Part shown: piece by piece, positions 49,801 to 56,466 of the stretch
How positions within the stretch are numbered: the first letter of the stretch is position 1
How the letters are laid out: the number at the start of each line of letters is the position of its first letter
From: Theodoxus fluviatilis
Taxonomy: Eukaryota > Mollusca > Gastropoda > Cycloneritida > Neritidae
Direction of reading: 5' to 3'
Length of the DNA stretch: 64,000 nt
Assembly (NCBI GenBank): GCA_034096865.1
Contig: JAWQFJ010001854.1
Coordinates: 99,228-163,227 of the forward strand
The notes under the pieces: model-generated
Seen by the model: the letters and a program-made list of their open reading frames with translations, nothing else
What the model was told of the DNA's origin: nothing
The model's database searches: none
Program-made: the position numbers and the translations under genes

Positions 49801-51901
49801 ATGGGACACCAACATTTAGGGTTTACACTTACAGCATTTAGAATGATACATAAGAAAAATGTACATAATGTGTGAGGTTTTGGGGGTAGTTATGAAGATT
49901 TTTTTTCTTCTGAGCTTTTACATGGTATTGACCTACAATGAAACAGATATAATGTTGCAAAAATGTTCATTACTATATCTCACCTTACGGACATATCTTA
50001 GGACATTTTCCTTTAATCAGGACACATAGCCTCTACATTTGTGGTGTTGAGAATAGTTCCAGGTAACACCTTTTTCCACAGGGAGGGGTGAACATCTCAG
50101 AAATCCAAGTCAAAATTAACAGATTTTCGGTACTTTTCCATTTGAGAAGAACTGTTATTTTCAAATGACATACACAACACATTTTTTGCAGGCTTCACCA
50201 TTCAAATTCTCAGATTCGTCCATTATCTGATCTCTGTCTTAGCCATTAGTCCGCCATGAGCCTCACCTTCAAATGACTCGCATTACACACCTTGATGGGC
50301 TTCACTTTCCGAATCTGTAGACAACCGTTTGTGCCTCCTCCTTCCCTACCTGTTGACTGGTTATTTTTCCCCACATGTCAAAGCCATTAGAGGCCCTCCA
50401 CTAATTCTGGTACTGTAACAGAGTAACAGCAGACATTCTGTAGGTGGAGCAGTACTTCTACCCCCATGGCTTTGATGGTCAACGGCTCTTTTGCAGAGTA
50501 AATTCCAATCCTAAAAGGCGCCACTCTGACTTAGGGTCTGAGGGACCAGCTAGTAAACGTGAAAAACTGGATGACAAAAGGGAGCGACCACAATAAAGAT
50601 TAAGGTCTCGAAGGAAAAAGAGAAAAATTACTTGGGTTTGGAAGTTTATTTGGCATCAGTTTGTATGCCAGTTAGTTAATGACCCCTGTTGCCAAATTTA
50701 CTGCACGATGTAGCATGGCACCTTGCCGAGCGCATGCAGTGCATATGTGGAAGATCTCTCTCAGACCACAACTTTGCAGTTAATCCCGTTTCTGCATATG
50801 CATTGCATTGCAGCAACATCCTGCATTTTGTTTATCAGTCATTCTCATGCAATGCATTGCAGCAACATCCTGCATTTTGTTTATCAGTCATTCTCATGCA
50901 TTGTACACTTGCCTCATAATCTACATTTTCTTCAGTGTGCCCAGCCAGCTTTTGTTGTATTTGTTGTTTTTTCATGCATGTATTTATCAAGTTTCCTTCT
51001 TTATTGTGTCTTTGCCTCACTTGCTTCCACTCACAGCTTGAAGAGTTCATTGTTGCATGGGTGTTTGTTCTCTTTTGAGTTAGTCTTTCTTCTTTTCTTG
51101 TGGAAGTCTTGCTTGCACTCTGTTCCAGCAGAGACCATACTTTGTTCTAGCAAATCTGTCATTAGTTTTGATTTTTGTTGGTCAAGTATTGTATTATTTT
51201 CTGATCATAATTGTCCTCACATAAAAGCAAGAATCTTTCTTCTTCTTTTACAAAGTATCAGTGCCTCTCATACACAAACATGAATTGTTCCTGCTTGCTT
51301 GCCTGGAAAACTTGAGTAAATACATCCAGTAAATTGACTGTCCTGTTTCTATTTTGTAACTGCAATGTGGCAAGGACCTTTTTTCCTTAATTTTGTTTTC
51401 TGGAGTCTTCACCTGAACACTGATAAAGTGAGTGAAAGCACTTCTCCTCTGTTAGCTTGGACAAGCATGTTCTTTGCTTGCAGGTGCTGCTTCTTCCGTC
51501 GCCGCAAGAAAAAGAAGGGCCGCCAGACTTAGATATTGTGGTCTGGATCTCTCTCTCTTACTCTCTTGTGTTTCTTTATTACCTCCTGGCGAAATTCCAC
51601 TGCAGTGCAGATGTTCACAGGTTCTTCCTTCAATTTTTGTTTTCCTCCTTCCTTTCGTGTAGCTCCTCCTCACGTCCTGTCTCAAATCTGTCTCAAATCT
51701 GTCATGTGACTTACCTTTTTGTTTCGGAGCGCCTGTGGGCCTTGCTGGCTTCCCTCTCGACTGCCCCCAGCGGCGACTGCTAAGCTAGCTAGCCAACCCA
51801 GGTCGGGGGGAACGGTGCCAGTCATGTGTACTTTCTGCCACAGGTGCTGCGGTTGCTTCTACCGGCAAAAGAAACGGAGCAAGCTCAAGCGTCAGAAATG
51901 A
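10378..51901 (+). CDS. CSNK1G: Casein kinase I gamma (gilgamesh-type Ser/Thr kinase), complete, with two alternative last exons
   Basis: Gene-level entry; coding exons are 10378-10549, 23382-23422, 25582-25651, 31280-31428, 34229-34463, 37374-37544, 38289-38437, 40714-40809, 47536-47642, then either 51484-51532 or 51844-51901. The products are 412 or 415 residues, close to vertebrate CSNK1G length. Motifs: glycine loop [11 protein letters not shown] (48-58), VAIK lysine K70, catalytic [10 protein letters not shown] with D160 and N165, DFG at 183-185, and the CK1 hallmark SIN at 215-217 in place of APE. The CK1-gamma assignment rests on [15 protein letters not shown], the YYFGPCG segment and the cysteine/basic tail. 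Known of the family: an acidophilic Ser/Thr kinase held at the plasma membrane by tail palmitoylation, phosphorylating Wnt co-receptor LRP6/Arrow. The ATG at 10378 is chosen because it begins the MSTPKRDDD leader; the frame upstream has no ATG. Every junction is GT-AG with agreeing phase. Confidence 0.97.
10550..12195 (+). other. CSNK1G intron 1, 5' part: nothing recognised
   Basis: Unique-looking intronic DNA without exon, RNA gene or repeat boundary that I can support. Confidence 0.65.
12196..12780. repeat. (TG)n, (CT)n and (CCCT)n microsatellite cluster
   Basis: (TG)n at about 12198-12275, (CT)n at 12296-12370, a spacer, then (CT)n at 12601-12697 grading into CCCT and CCCCT units to about 12753. 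Ser/Leu-repeat frames here are artefacts. Confidence 0.97.
12781..15150 (+). other. CSNK1G intron 1: nothing recognised
   Basis: No supported gene. Open frames on both strands around 14570-14990 overlap each other and show no known motif. A tandem GGCCTGGGAGGGAAATCG pair lies near 14765-14800. Confidence 0.6.
15170..15965. repeat. CT-rich tracts and a C-rich tandem duplication
   Basis: (CT)n with poly-C at 15175-15265 and 15360-15436. At 15870-15945 a segment of about 32 bp containing CACCTCTTACTCCCCACCCA is present twice in tandem. Confidence 0.9.
16143..16296. repeat. (CT)n then (CCCT)n microsatellite
   Basis: About 35 CT units followed by about 20 CCCT units, perfectly graded. The complementary strand is a GA/GGGA tract. 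Confidence 0.98.
16660..17930. repeat. 41-bp minisatellite, split by a TIR element
   Basis: Degenerate tandem units of about 41 bp containing TTGGTAGTTTCTGTGGCAGC followed by CATTTTGTAGAATCAATACAG, at 16664-16972 and 17682-17925. Each full unit has GCCATTTTG, a YY1-like core. The insertion at 16973-17681 interrupts one unit. Confidence 0.93.
16973..17681. mobile_element. TIR element 1 (709 bp, CAG target duplication)
   Basis: Left end GGGCGTGTTCAAGACACC; right end, reverse-complemented, CCGGGTGTTCAAGACGACC; both lead into repeated CTACCGGTA motifs. Flanks are CAG at 16970-16972 and at 17682-17684. Neighbouring minisatellite units show the empty site (ATACAGTTGGTAG), so one CAG is extra. Internal inverted ATCTTGAACGACT and AGTCGTTCAAGA. 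No transposase ORF; a 24-codon frame at 17110 (MAAFGERKK) is not recognised. Non-autonomous, with a PIF/Harbinger-like target. Confidence 0.8.
18335..18755. repeat. (TG)n and (GA)n microsatellite cluster with repeated flanking motif
   Basis: (TG) at 18337-18350 and 18588-18611; (GA) at 18350-18388, 18436-18490 and a long run at 18686-18754. The phrase GGAATAGAGYRCTTGTGCAA recurs between tracts (near 18511 and 18624), suggesting duplicated units. Confidence 0.9.
18756..19380 (+). other. CSNK1G intron 1: nothing recognised
   Basis: No exon or named repeat seen. Confidence 0.6.
19384..19568. repeat. 20-bp minisatellite
   Basis: About nine units of ATGTGTGCACAAGTGTTTGC; three alternate with TTTAC for TTTGC, and the last two lose ACAA (16-bp units). 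The period of 20 is not a codon multiple. Confidence 0.97.
20215..20488. repeat. TTCTGCTCTG decamer array with (CT)n
   Basis: TTCTGCTCTG-like decamers at 20215-20290 and 20400-20485 flank a (CT)n tract at 20318-20382. The same decamers reappear at 21809-21877 and 22401-22430, so two later insertions split the array. Confidence 0.9.
20489..21808 (+). repeat. AGGTCA-rich dispersed repeat, copy B (internally triplicated)
   Basis: Full-ended copy: ACTCACATGCGAAGCAAAAG at the left, GTGAGTCGTATGGGCTTTGC at the right. The module starting at the TTTAACGTTGGATTTTTCTC block is present three times (near 20560, 20990 and, as TTTAACGTTAAATTTTTCTC, 21290), each followed by AACACCCAATTTGGCATG. No coding frame of note. 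Confidence 0.93.
21878..22400. mobile_element. TIR element 2 (523 bp, CTG target duplication)
   Basis: Left end GGCCGGGTTTGAAAAT is the exact reverse complement of the right end ATTTTCAAACCCGGCC; GATCTCGGTAGATC and AAGATCTTGATACC give further imperfect pairing. CTG flanks it at 21875-21877 and 22401-22403. The interior has AAGATGGCGG (22023-22032), CCGCCATCTTGG (22054-22065), TGACGTC (22286-22292) and CGCATGCGCA (22295-22304). No transposase ORF. Confidence 0.88.
22431..23381 (+). other. End of CSNK1G intron 1, with (CTGT/CCAT)n
   Basis: Tetranucleotide-like array of CTGT, CCAT and CCGT at about 23205-23300; otherwise nothing recognised. A polypyrimidine tract TTTTTTTTTCAG precedes exon 2. 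Confidence 0.75.
23382..23422 (+). CDS. CSNK1G: CSNK1G exon 2
   Basis: 41 bp, residues 58-71: [14 protein letters not shown] with the ATP-binding lysine K70. Donor GTAAGT. It is very short but matches the family exactly in phase and sequence. Confidence 0.95.
23423..23954 (+). other. CSNK1G intron 2, 5' part: nothing recognised
   Basis: TG-rich stretches near 23575-23790, no other feature. Confidence 0.65.
23955..24630 (-). mobile_element. tRNA-derived SINE pieces and a retroelement-type 3' tail
   Basis: On the minus strand 24217-24135 reads TAGCTCACTCGGTAGCGCG (A box) and GGGTTCGAATC (B box), the spacing of a degenerate tRNA. Two more B-box-like sites (GGTTCAAACCC near 23983, GGTTTGAACCC near 24029) lie upstream. 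From about 24440 the sequence AAATCCGTCCAGTAGTTATT with GAGATATCAG then (AC)n is like the 3' end of many invertebrate elements. An identical 40-bp segment with hairpin CCTCCAGTAAACCTGGAGG lies at 24231-24270 and 24591-24630. It does not fold as an intact tRNA gene. Confidence 0.65.
24634..24700. repeat. (TA)n microsatellite
   Basis: About 33 pure TA units. Confidence 0.97.
24817..25541. repeat. (CA)n with embedded ATGCACTGA units
   Basis: 725 bp of CA repeats broken at near-regular steps by ATGCACTGA or ATGCACTCA, a TG/CA minisatellite. It ends about 40 bp before the exon 3 acceptor. The long Cys/Val and Thr/His frames are artefacts. Confidence 0.97.
25582..25651 (+). CDS. CSNK1G: CSNK1G exon 3
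   Basis: 70 bp, residues 72-94 plus one base: [20 protein letters not shown]. Acceptor TGATCAG, donor GTGAGT. It includes the alpha-C-helix glutamate of the kinase N-lobe. Confidence 0.97.
25652..27059 (+). other. CSNK1G intron 3, 5' part: (GA)n/(TG)n then nothing recognised
   Basis: GA/TG tract at 25846-25913. Frames near 26100-26950 on either strand have no recognised motif. Confidence 0.65.
27060..27677. mobile_element. TIR element (618 bp, TA flanks)
   Basis: The left end TGTGACGAGCCATGACAAAA and the reverse complement of the right end agree over more than 30 bp with one mismatch (ATGAC versus ACGAC). TA lies at 27058-27059 and 27678-27679. Because the junctions read CATATG on both sides, the exact edge and duplication length are ambiguous. 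No transposase frame. A Tc1/mariner-type MITE is one option. Confidence 0.8.
27678..30201 (+). other. CSNK1G intron 3: short TGTA/TGCA array, otherwise nothing
   Basis: GTATGTATGCATGTATGCAT array at about 27786-27836. GTGTTGTTACAGATGC is tandemly repeated near 29803-29850. No supported gene. Confidence 0.6.
30202..31120 (-). pseudogene. Rex1/CR1-like LINE 3' fragment (reverse transcriptase, frameshifted)
   Basis: On the minus strand 31117-30929 encodes [20 protein letters not shown] and IINFRRK, the conserved region just before the C-terminal part of a non-LTR reverse transcriptase. After a frame change it continues as [16 protein letters not shown], and after another as [20 protein letters not shown]. 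The 3' end at 30202-30245 has an AATAAA-like tail with repeated TATGGTC. It is 5'-truncated and frameshifted, so not functional. Confidence 0.85.
31280..31428 (+). CDS. CSNK1G: CSNK1G exon 4
   Basis: 149 bp, residues 95-144: [20 protein letters not shown], then [20 protein letters not shown]. Acceptor TTGCAG, donor GTGAGT. Confidence 0.97.
31514..33320. repeat. 1.8-kb TG-then-CA composite repeat
   Basis: 31514-32935 is TG repeat broken by GAATAGCTCTTG or GAATAACTG about every 20-30 bp; 32936-32950 is (GA)n; 32951-33320 is (CA)n with CAGACA interruptions. The two parts are self-complementary. Frames of 650-750 residues spanning this region are repeat artefacts. Intron 4, 85 bp after the exon 4 donor. 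Confidence 0.97.
33566..33799. mobile_element. TIR element 3, copy 1 (234-bp MITE, CAG target duplication)
   Basis: Left GGCCCGTATTCACAACGGCG and the reverse complement of the right end match over 26 bp. CAG at 33563-33565 and 33800-33802. Near-identical to 56244-56466. No coding capacity. Confidence 0.95.
33803..34228 (+). other. End of CSNK1G intron 4: nothing recognised
   Basis: T- and G-rich stretches; polypyrimidine tract before exon 5. Confidence 0.7.
34229..34463 (+). CDS. CSNK1G: CSNK1G exon 5 (catalytic core)
   Basis: 235 bp, residues 145-222 plus one base: HRD-equivalent [46 protein letters not shown]160, N165, D183 and the SIN motif are all intact. Acceptor CTTTCAG, donor GTAAGT. 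Confidence 0.98.
34464..36545 (+). other. CSNK1G intron 5, 5' part, with (GA)n tracts
   Basis: (GA)n at 34568-34621 with two GAGCTTGTGA interruptions after it, and a pure (GA)n at 35820-35906. No gene recognised between. Confidence 0.75.
36546..36747. mobile_element. piggyBac-like MITE (202 bp, TTAA flanks)
   Basis: CCCATTATGACC at the left and GGTCATAATGGG at the right are perfect inverted repeats, each abutting TTAA (36542-36545 and 36748-36751). ACCGGATGCTAC is repeated inside. TTAA duplication and CCC-starting ends fit the piggyBac superfamily. No ORF. Confidence 0.85.
36748..37373 (+). other. End of CSNK1G intron 5: T-rich tract, otherwise nothing
   Basis: (TTTTTC)n-like tract at 36875-36955. 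Polypyrimidine CTTTTTTTTTAACTTTTTGCAG leads to exon 6. Confidence 0.7.
37374..37544 (+). CDS. CSNK1G: CSNK1G exon 6
   Basis: 171 bp, residues 223-279 plus one base: [20 protein letters not shown] and [20 protein letters not shown]. Donor GTGCGT. Confidence 0.98.
37787..37986. repeat. (CT)n, poly-C and (CCCT)n tract in intron 6
   Basis: Graded pyrimidine tract filling about a quarter of the 744-bp intron 6, transcribed as CU repeats. Confidence 0.96.
38289..38437 (+). CDS. CSNK1G: CSNK1G exon 7 (end of kinase domain)
   Basis: 149 bp, residues 280-329: [20 protein letters not shown], then FDWVGRQV. Two donors 3 bp apart are possible: GTGGTG at 38435 or GTGAGT at 38438. The second, stronger one is used here and adds Val329. 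Confidence 0.95.
38438..40713 (+). other. CSNK1G intron 7: G-run, otherwise nothing recognised
   Basis: GGGAGGGAGGGGG run at about 38600-38640. No further exon seen. Confidence 0.65.
40714..40809 (+). CDS. CSNK1G: CSNK1G exon 8 (linker; in-frame)
   Basis: 96 bp, 32 codons (330-361), phase 0 at both ends, starting [18 protein letters not shown]. Acceptor TTGTTGCAG, donor GTAAGG. It corresponds to the variable PIPTPVGS segment after the kinase domain. Skipping would keep frame. Confidence 0.88.
40810..41811 (+). other. CSNK1G intron 8, 5' part: nothing recognised
   Basis: Frames on both strands up to 182 residues overlap one another and show no domain; treated as chance. Confidence 0.6.
41812..42635 (+). 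repeat. AGGTCA-rich dispersed repeat, copy C (simplest full-length copy)
   Basis: 824 bp with both ends present and no internal triplication, so the best reference copy. By eye it has 18 AGGTCA/TGACCT half-sites, about ten within the extended TCAAGGTCA motif. It is A+T-rich apart from a CCGTTTCGTCCGTCCGGGCG block near its left end. Confidence 0.93.
42636..47535 (+). other. CSNK1G intron 8, 3' part: nothing recognised
   Basis: 4.9 kb of A+T-rich intron. AGTAGAYGGTAGAAGRCAAAGTGA is loosely repeated near 42865-42940. The 172-residue frame at 44317-44835 has no recognised motif. Confidence 0.6.
47536..47642 (+). CDS. CSNK1G: CSNK1G exon 9
   Basis: 107 bp, residues 362-396 plus two bases: [35 protein letters not shown]. 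It matches the VVSSTNGEL...APITA.AEVEVV segment of vertebrate CSNK1G. Donor GTACGT. Confidence 0.97.
47643..51483 (+). other. CSNK1G intron 9; 49-bp tandem duplication
   Basis: Mostly A+T-rich unrecognised intron. At about 50803-50901 a 49-bp segment with TTGCAGCAACATCCTGCATT is present twice in tandem. If the intron start is retained, the frame continues from Lys397 for 53 more codons with no Cys-Cys motif. Confidence 0.65.
51484..51532 (+). CDS. CSNK1G: CSNK1G exon 10a, alternative C-terminal tail a
   Basis: Acceptor GCTTGCAG. Completes Lys397 and encodes [16 protein letters not shown] then TAG, very like the vertebrate CCCFFKRKRKK tail. Cys-Cys is the expected palmitoylation site and the basic run the membrane contact. 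Confidence 0.95.
51844..51901 (+). CDS. CSNK1G: CSNK1G exon 10b, alternative C-terminal tail b
   Basis: Acceptor TGCCACAG, 360 bp after that of exon 10a and in the same phase. Encodes [19 protein letters not shown] then TGA. The first bases GTGCTGC are identical to exon 10a, and the Cys-Cys-x-Cys/basic pattern is kept, so it reads as a diverged duplicate, not chance. Confidence 0.87.
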
Positions 51902-52656
51902 CTGGAGGCTGTTGGTCAGACCAGAGACACAGTTCCATTGAAGTCGCCCGAGGGCTCATTGACGGATGACGGTCAATCAAAAGGTGCTAGCAGTCCTGCC
52001 GCTCGTGGGCCCAGTCGAGCCTCTCAGCCCATCGCCACATTTGGCTATGTCAACCAAACCTTCTTGTAGTAGGAAGCCAATGGAAAAATGCTAAAACAAC
52101 CTAGGGTGGGCTTGCCTGTACCTGCTTGCCAGAAATTAAAATAGTGGAGTTTTCCTCAAGCTCCCGTGCCCCAACCAAACTTAGCAGACATTGATGGCTT
52201 CGGAATGTGATGTCGTCATGGGATGAGCCCGAAGAGAGTACAGTCACTTGTTTGAGGCCCAGGAAGACTCCTTGACTGATATGTGTGTGAATTGCCCTCA
52301 CAGAGCGAAACAGTTGCAGCTTGCTGGCAGGCAGGCAGTGTTGTTGGTGACAGTGGAGTGATGTGCCATGAACCACAAGTTGTGTGTCAGTATTGCCACC
52401 CTGTTCTTGCTTCCTCAGGCGTCCATACACTCTGTCTCCTCTTCACTACACTGCTGTTGCTGCGGTGGCTGTGGCCATCGCTCTCTCACCTGTTTCCCAG
52501 GGGACTCGGGGCCTGCCCTGTGCTCGGCCCCATACTCAGAGAGACTGGATGGAGATGTGATCCTTTCAGTGAAATTTCCTTCATGTTCCCCCATGTCTAG
52601 TGGGCTTTTCAGACTATTTCCCTGCTTTTGTTTTCTCTCTCTTTTCATTTCTTTTT

Positions 52657-52662
52657 AATAAA
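52657..52662 (+). terminator. Polyadenylation signal AATAAA (first)
   Basis: AATAAA followed by T-rich and GT-containing DNA, about 760 bp after the tail-b stop codon. Confidence 0.6.
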
Positions 52663-54149
52663 TATTTTCCCCCTTAAAAGACTGTCTAACTTTAGGGTTC
52701 GCTTGTGGATGATGCTGATATTTTGCTTCTTCTCCCTCCCTCCTCACCCTGCACCCACCACCCACCCCCCACCCACCTCCCCACCCCCCCCACCCCATCT
52801 CCTCTTGCTTTCGTTAGGCATTCGTTTTTCGTACCTCTTGAGGATGCTGAATAGGTTCTTGTGCCCCGTGTGGTGTGGATTGCTGGATGCTCCTCACTGC
52901 CTGACTGGGTGAAGGGTGTGTGTGATAGCTTTCGGACGACCTCCCCTCTCTGCCTTCAAGGCAGGACAGGAAACTTGCTGATCAGGGATCTCAATACTTT
53001 CCCCAAAGTGAGAGACTGAAAGACACTATGTCGCATGTGAATCTGGTCTGGCCAATAGCAGATAGCTTCTAGAGCATGATTTACTGAATTTAGAAAAGAG
53101 ACTGTATATATGTATGGCATGTTATGCTTCTTTTTCAATTTGTACATATTCACAGTGAATCGCCATGAAGAATCTGAATCTTTCACTAAATGCATTTTGT
53201 TACAAGATTGTTACATGACACCGAGAGTCAGTGGAAATTAGCTCACTGGTATCCTATTTTTCCTTCTTTTTTTCTCCCTTTTTCCCCCTTTTTTTTTCTT
53301 CTTTTTTTTCTAATTGTCCATGTGATTGCTATATTTTCAAACTGCTTTGTTGCCACATTCATTTTTCTGCTGCTTCGTGAATTTTGAATCAAGTGGACTG
53401 CCTGTGTCAAGAAGTGTTTCAGTATTCTAGTGATATGTGAAAGGGGAATATTTTTCAAGTGGAGTTTCCATTTCTCAAGAAGATGGTATGATGCTTGGAC
53501 CTGGGACTTGGATGAGAAGAAGCGAGAGCTTTTTGTCGATATCATTATTTTTGTGGTGACAACTATCTTAGTTCCTAGGGGGGCTGGGAATGGCATGGAT
53601 GCTTGATGTAGATGTGCCCATTTGACTTAGCCAAAGATAACCAAGGAACTACTCTGAGTTGCAATGTAGGATGGATGTTTTCTGCTCCTCCATCTCCCCT
53701 TTTGTTCTTTTTTTCCCCCTCTCCACCCTATGCTGAGTCCATTTTTTTGGTGATGTGATATATCAACGAAGCACGTAGAGTTTGCTATGCATGAACTGTG
53801 TAGGTATTTTTGCTGCGTGTAAGTCACATTTTTTTGTTCATTGAGGTACAAAAACTTACTGTTTTTGTACCTGCCCAGGAGCGTTCAACACATTCTGCCA
53901 CCATTGTCAAACATTTGTTCATTTTGATCTAAGGAAATGTGTGGTACGCTGAAACTCTGTCCACAAGCTGTTGGCACTGAGGACTGGGGGTCATTTGCTC
54001 GATTTTAATTGAGTTAGTCATGTAAATATATCATCACATACACAAATGCCCCTACTGTACAGGCCTCATCACTGGATGTTTTGATCATTGCTCTCTTGCT
54101 ATACATACATATATATATATATATCTTGGAGTTTCACTCTTCTGTGCTA

Positions 54150-54155
54150 AATAAA
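54150..54155 (+). terminator. Polyadenylation signal AATAAA (second)
   Basis: AATAAA in TGCTAAATAAACTAATC about 2.25 kb after the tail-b stop; would give a longer 3' UTR. Confidence 0.45.
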
Positions 54156-56243
54156 CTAATCAGTAAATGAATGAATAAGCCCAGTTTTCTTCTTGGACAC
54201 TGAGAAAGGGGAGAGATGTATTTACCACAAGTCTTTGATAAACTTTGTCCTCCCAGTGGCAGAAGGATGACAGCAACGTTGTGGCTGTTCTTACTTTACA
54301 TACATGTAATGTTATTTTTTTTAGAATTTTGTGTTTCTTTTTGTGTGAGTCAAAATAGTGTACATAGGTATACATTATGACTGGAGATATGATAGTTCCT
54401 TGATGTCAGTTTGATAATTTTGTGTTATTCAATAATGAAGGTCAAATTCTTTCTTCTGCTAGCAGATATGCATAGAGACTTAATCAAATGTAAAATCAAA
54501 ATGAAATCAGTTCATGGTAAGCGATTTTTCCTTCTTGCTTTGTGCTGTAGACTTTGAAACTGTTAAACGTAGAAGGATAAGTTCATCTTTATCCCATGAC
54601 ACATGGCGATTGACAGAATTCCCTTTTTTAACGTGTGCTGACTGTGCTGCACCAAGATGAAATGACTGAGCAAGTGTGGTGATGTTTCATGGAGGTACAA
54701 GGCACTACCTGAGTAGTGAGTGACTGAAAGATCTTATTGTGATCTCAGAGGTTTTCTGTACATCATTTATCTCCCAACATATCCTGCTTGCTGATCACGA
54801 GCTCATTTTACTCCTTCAGTCTTTACCAAAGCCGATTTAGCCTGGCCCCTGGACAGAGACTTCCAAAGTTTGTCTGGAGGTTCTTCTTGAGTTTTTATGC
54901 TTGTGTGCAAATGTGCAGGAACTGAAGGTGGTGCATCCTGTTATTTTGTATCTTTTAAATTCGACTTACAATCCTTGTACAAACCCCGCGTCTCATGTGC
55001 TGTATGCAGGAAATAGACATCCATTTGTTCAACTTAGGGCTGCCACTTTTCTTTGTAAGAAATAAAATGTCCAAACAGTGTCTTTGTTGTGTAGTGTATA
55101 ACTTGCTTAGTGTGCTACCGCAAACCTTTTCAGGCGCCTTTTCAGATCCTGCTATGGGAATTGAGACTTTGATGTAAGCAGTGATATGCTTCTCATTGTA
55201 GTCTTCGTTTAGGCTCCAGTTATAATCCAACAACATCTCATGAAAGCAGCAACAAACAGCTTGAAGAGGGACCCATCCTGCCCTGAGGGGAACCAGGCAG
55301 TGTGAAGTAACAGGGCATAGAGAACTTGAAGCATCTGTAATTTGAGTGCTGTATTTATTGGACTACAAGGCACTTCTTTATATAAGGTGCACCCCCTCTT
55401 TTATTTTCTTTTTTTAATAACATAAAACCTTATTCAGCAATGTGAAATATGCACTGTAGTGTGAGTAATGCATCAACATGTGTCCTTGGCAACAACAGGA
55501 TACTTGTTATGGACTGTCGACAGCAAACTCTATTGCAGACAGATGGACAGACAAATCTTTATTATCCACATGTGGAAATTATTTGGTAAAATTTCAGCTC
55601 GTGATCTTTAAGATTCATAATAAGTTATAAACAAGTTCAGTTGATCTAAAACATAAGGTAAAGTATTTTGTCCACAAAAAAGGCCCTACTGCAGTAATGG
55701 GTGCAGGGGTCACTTTGGAGGATGAAAGAATCGCCTTAAATTTTTTTATGGCATGTCTGATGGTGCTGGTTCTACGGCTTTCAGGCCATAGAATACCATG
55801 TAAGTGACATGCATGAGAAAATATAGCTGTCACAAAACTTGCTCAATAAATTCTGAAACGCAACACTAATATGTATTTTTCATTGAATATTGAGAACTAA
55901 ACAGCATATCTGTGTCATCCAGCCTGTATTTATGAAATAACATGAGGTGGAATCATTTTGTTGACTCACATGCGAAGCAAAAGTGAGTATGTACTCGCCC
56001 GTTTCGTCCATCCAGGCGTGGTGTCATCCATAAAAACTTAACGTTGGATTTTTCTCGGACACTATTAAGTCTATCAACACCCAATTTGGCATGATGGTGT
56101 ATGATGACAAGGCGTACAAAAATATACAGAGTGACTTGACCTTGCTTCAAGATCAAGGTCGCAGGGGCCGTAAATGTTGTATAAAAACAGCCATTTTTCA
56201 CATTTTCCCAAATTTCTCTGAAGTTTTTGAGATTGGATACCTG

Positions 56244-56466
56244 GGCCCGTATTCACAACGGCGATTTATCTTTTTAACACTCGATTTATCCCCTAGCCCC
56301 GCGTTATCTTGATCGGTTAGATAAGGTACGCTCGTCAGAGGATCCTAGGTTGCGCTTTGCTATATATATTGGTTTCCAGCCAAGGGAGAGCGGAACAGGC
56401 AGTTGGAATCGTCTGAGTTTAGAGATAAATCGGAGTTAAAATAAATCGCCGTTGTGAATTCGGGCC
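56244..56466. mobile_element. TIR element 3, copy 2 (223-bp MITE, CTG target duplication)
   Basis: Same family as 33566-33799, lacking an 11-bp subterminal duplication near its right end. CTG at 56241-56243 and 56467-56469. Copies B and C of the host repeat show the empty site GGATACCTGACCTAT, proving both the boundaries and the 3-bp duplication. Confidence 0.97.

Larger units (their letters stand above)
51902..55963 (+). other. CSNK1G 3' UTR and downstream DNA
   Basis: Probable 3' UTR from 51902 to one of the polyadenylation signals; beyond about 54.2 kb nothing is recognised. At 55545-55640 the sequence AATCTTTATTATCCACATGTGG looks like a LINE 3' end read on the minus strand, but no coding part is seen. 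Confidence 0.6.
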
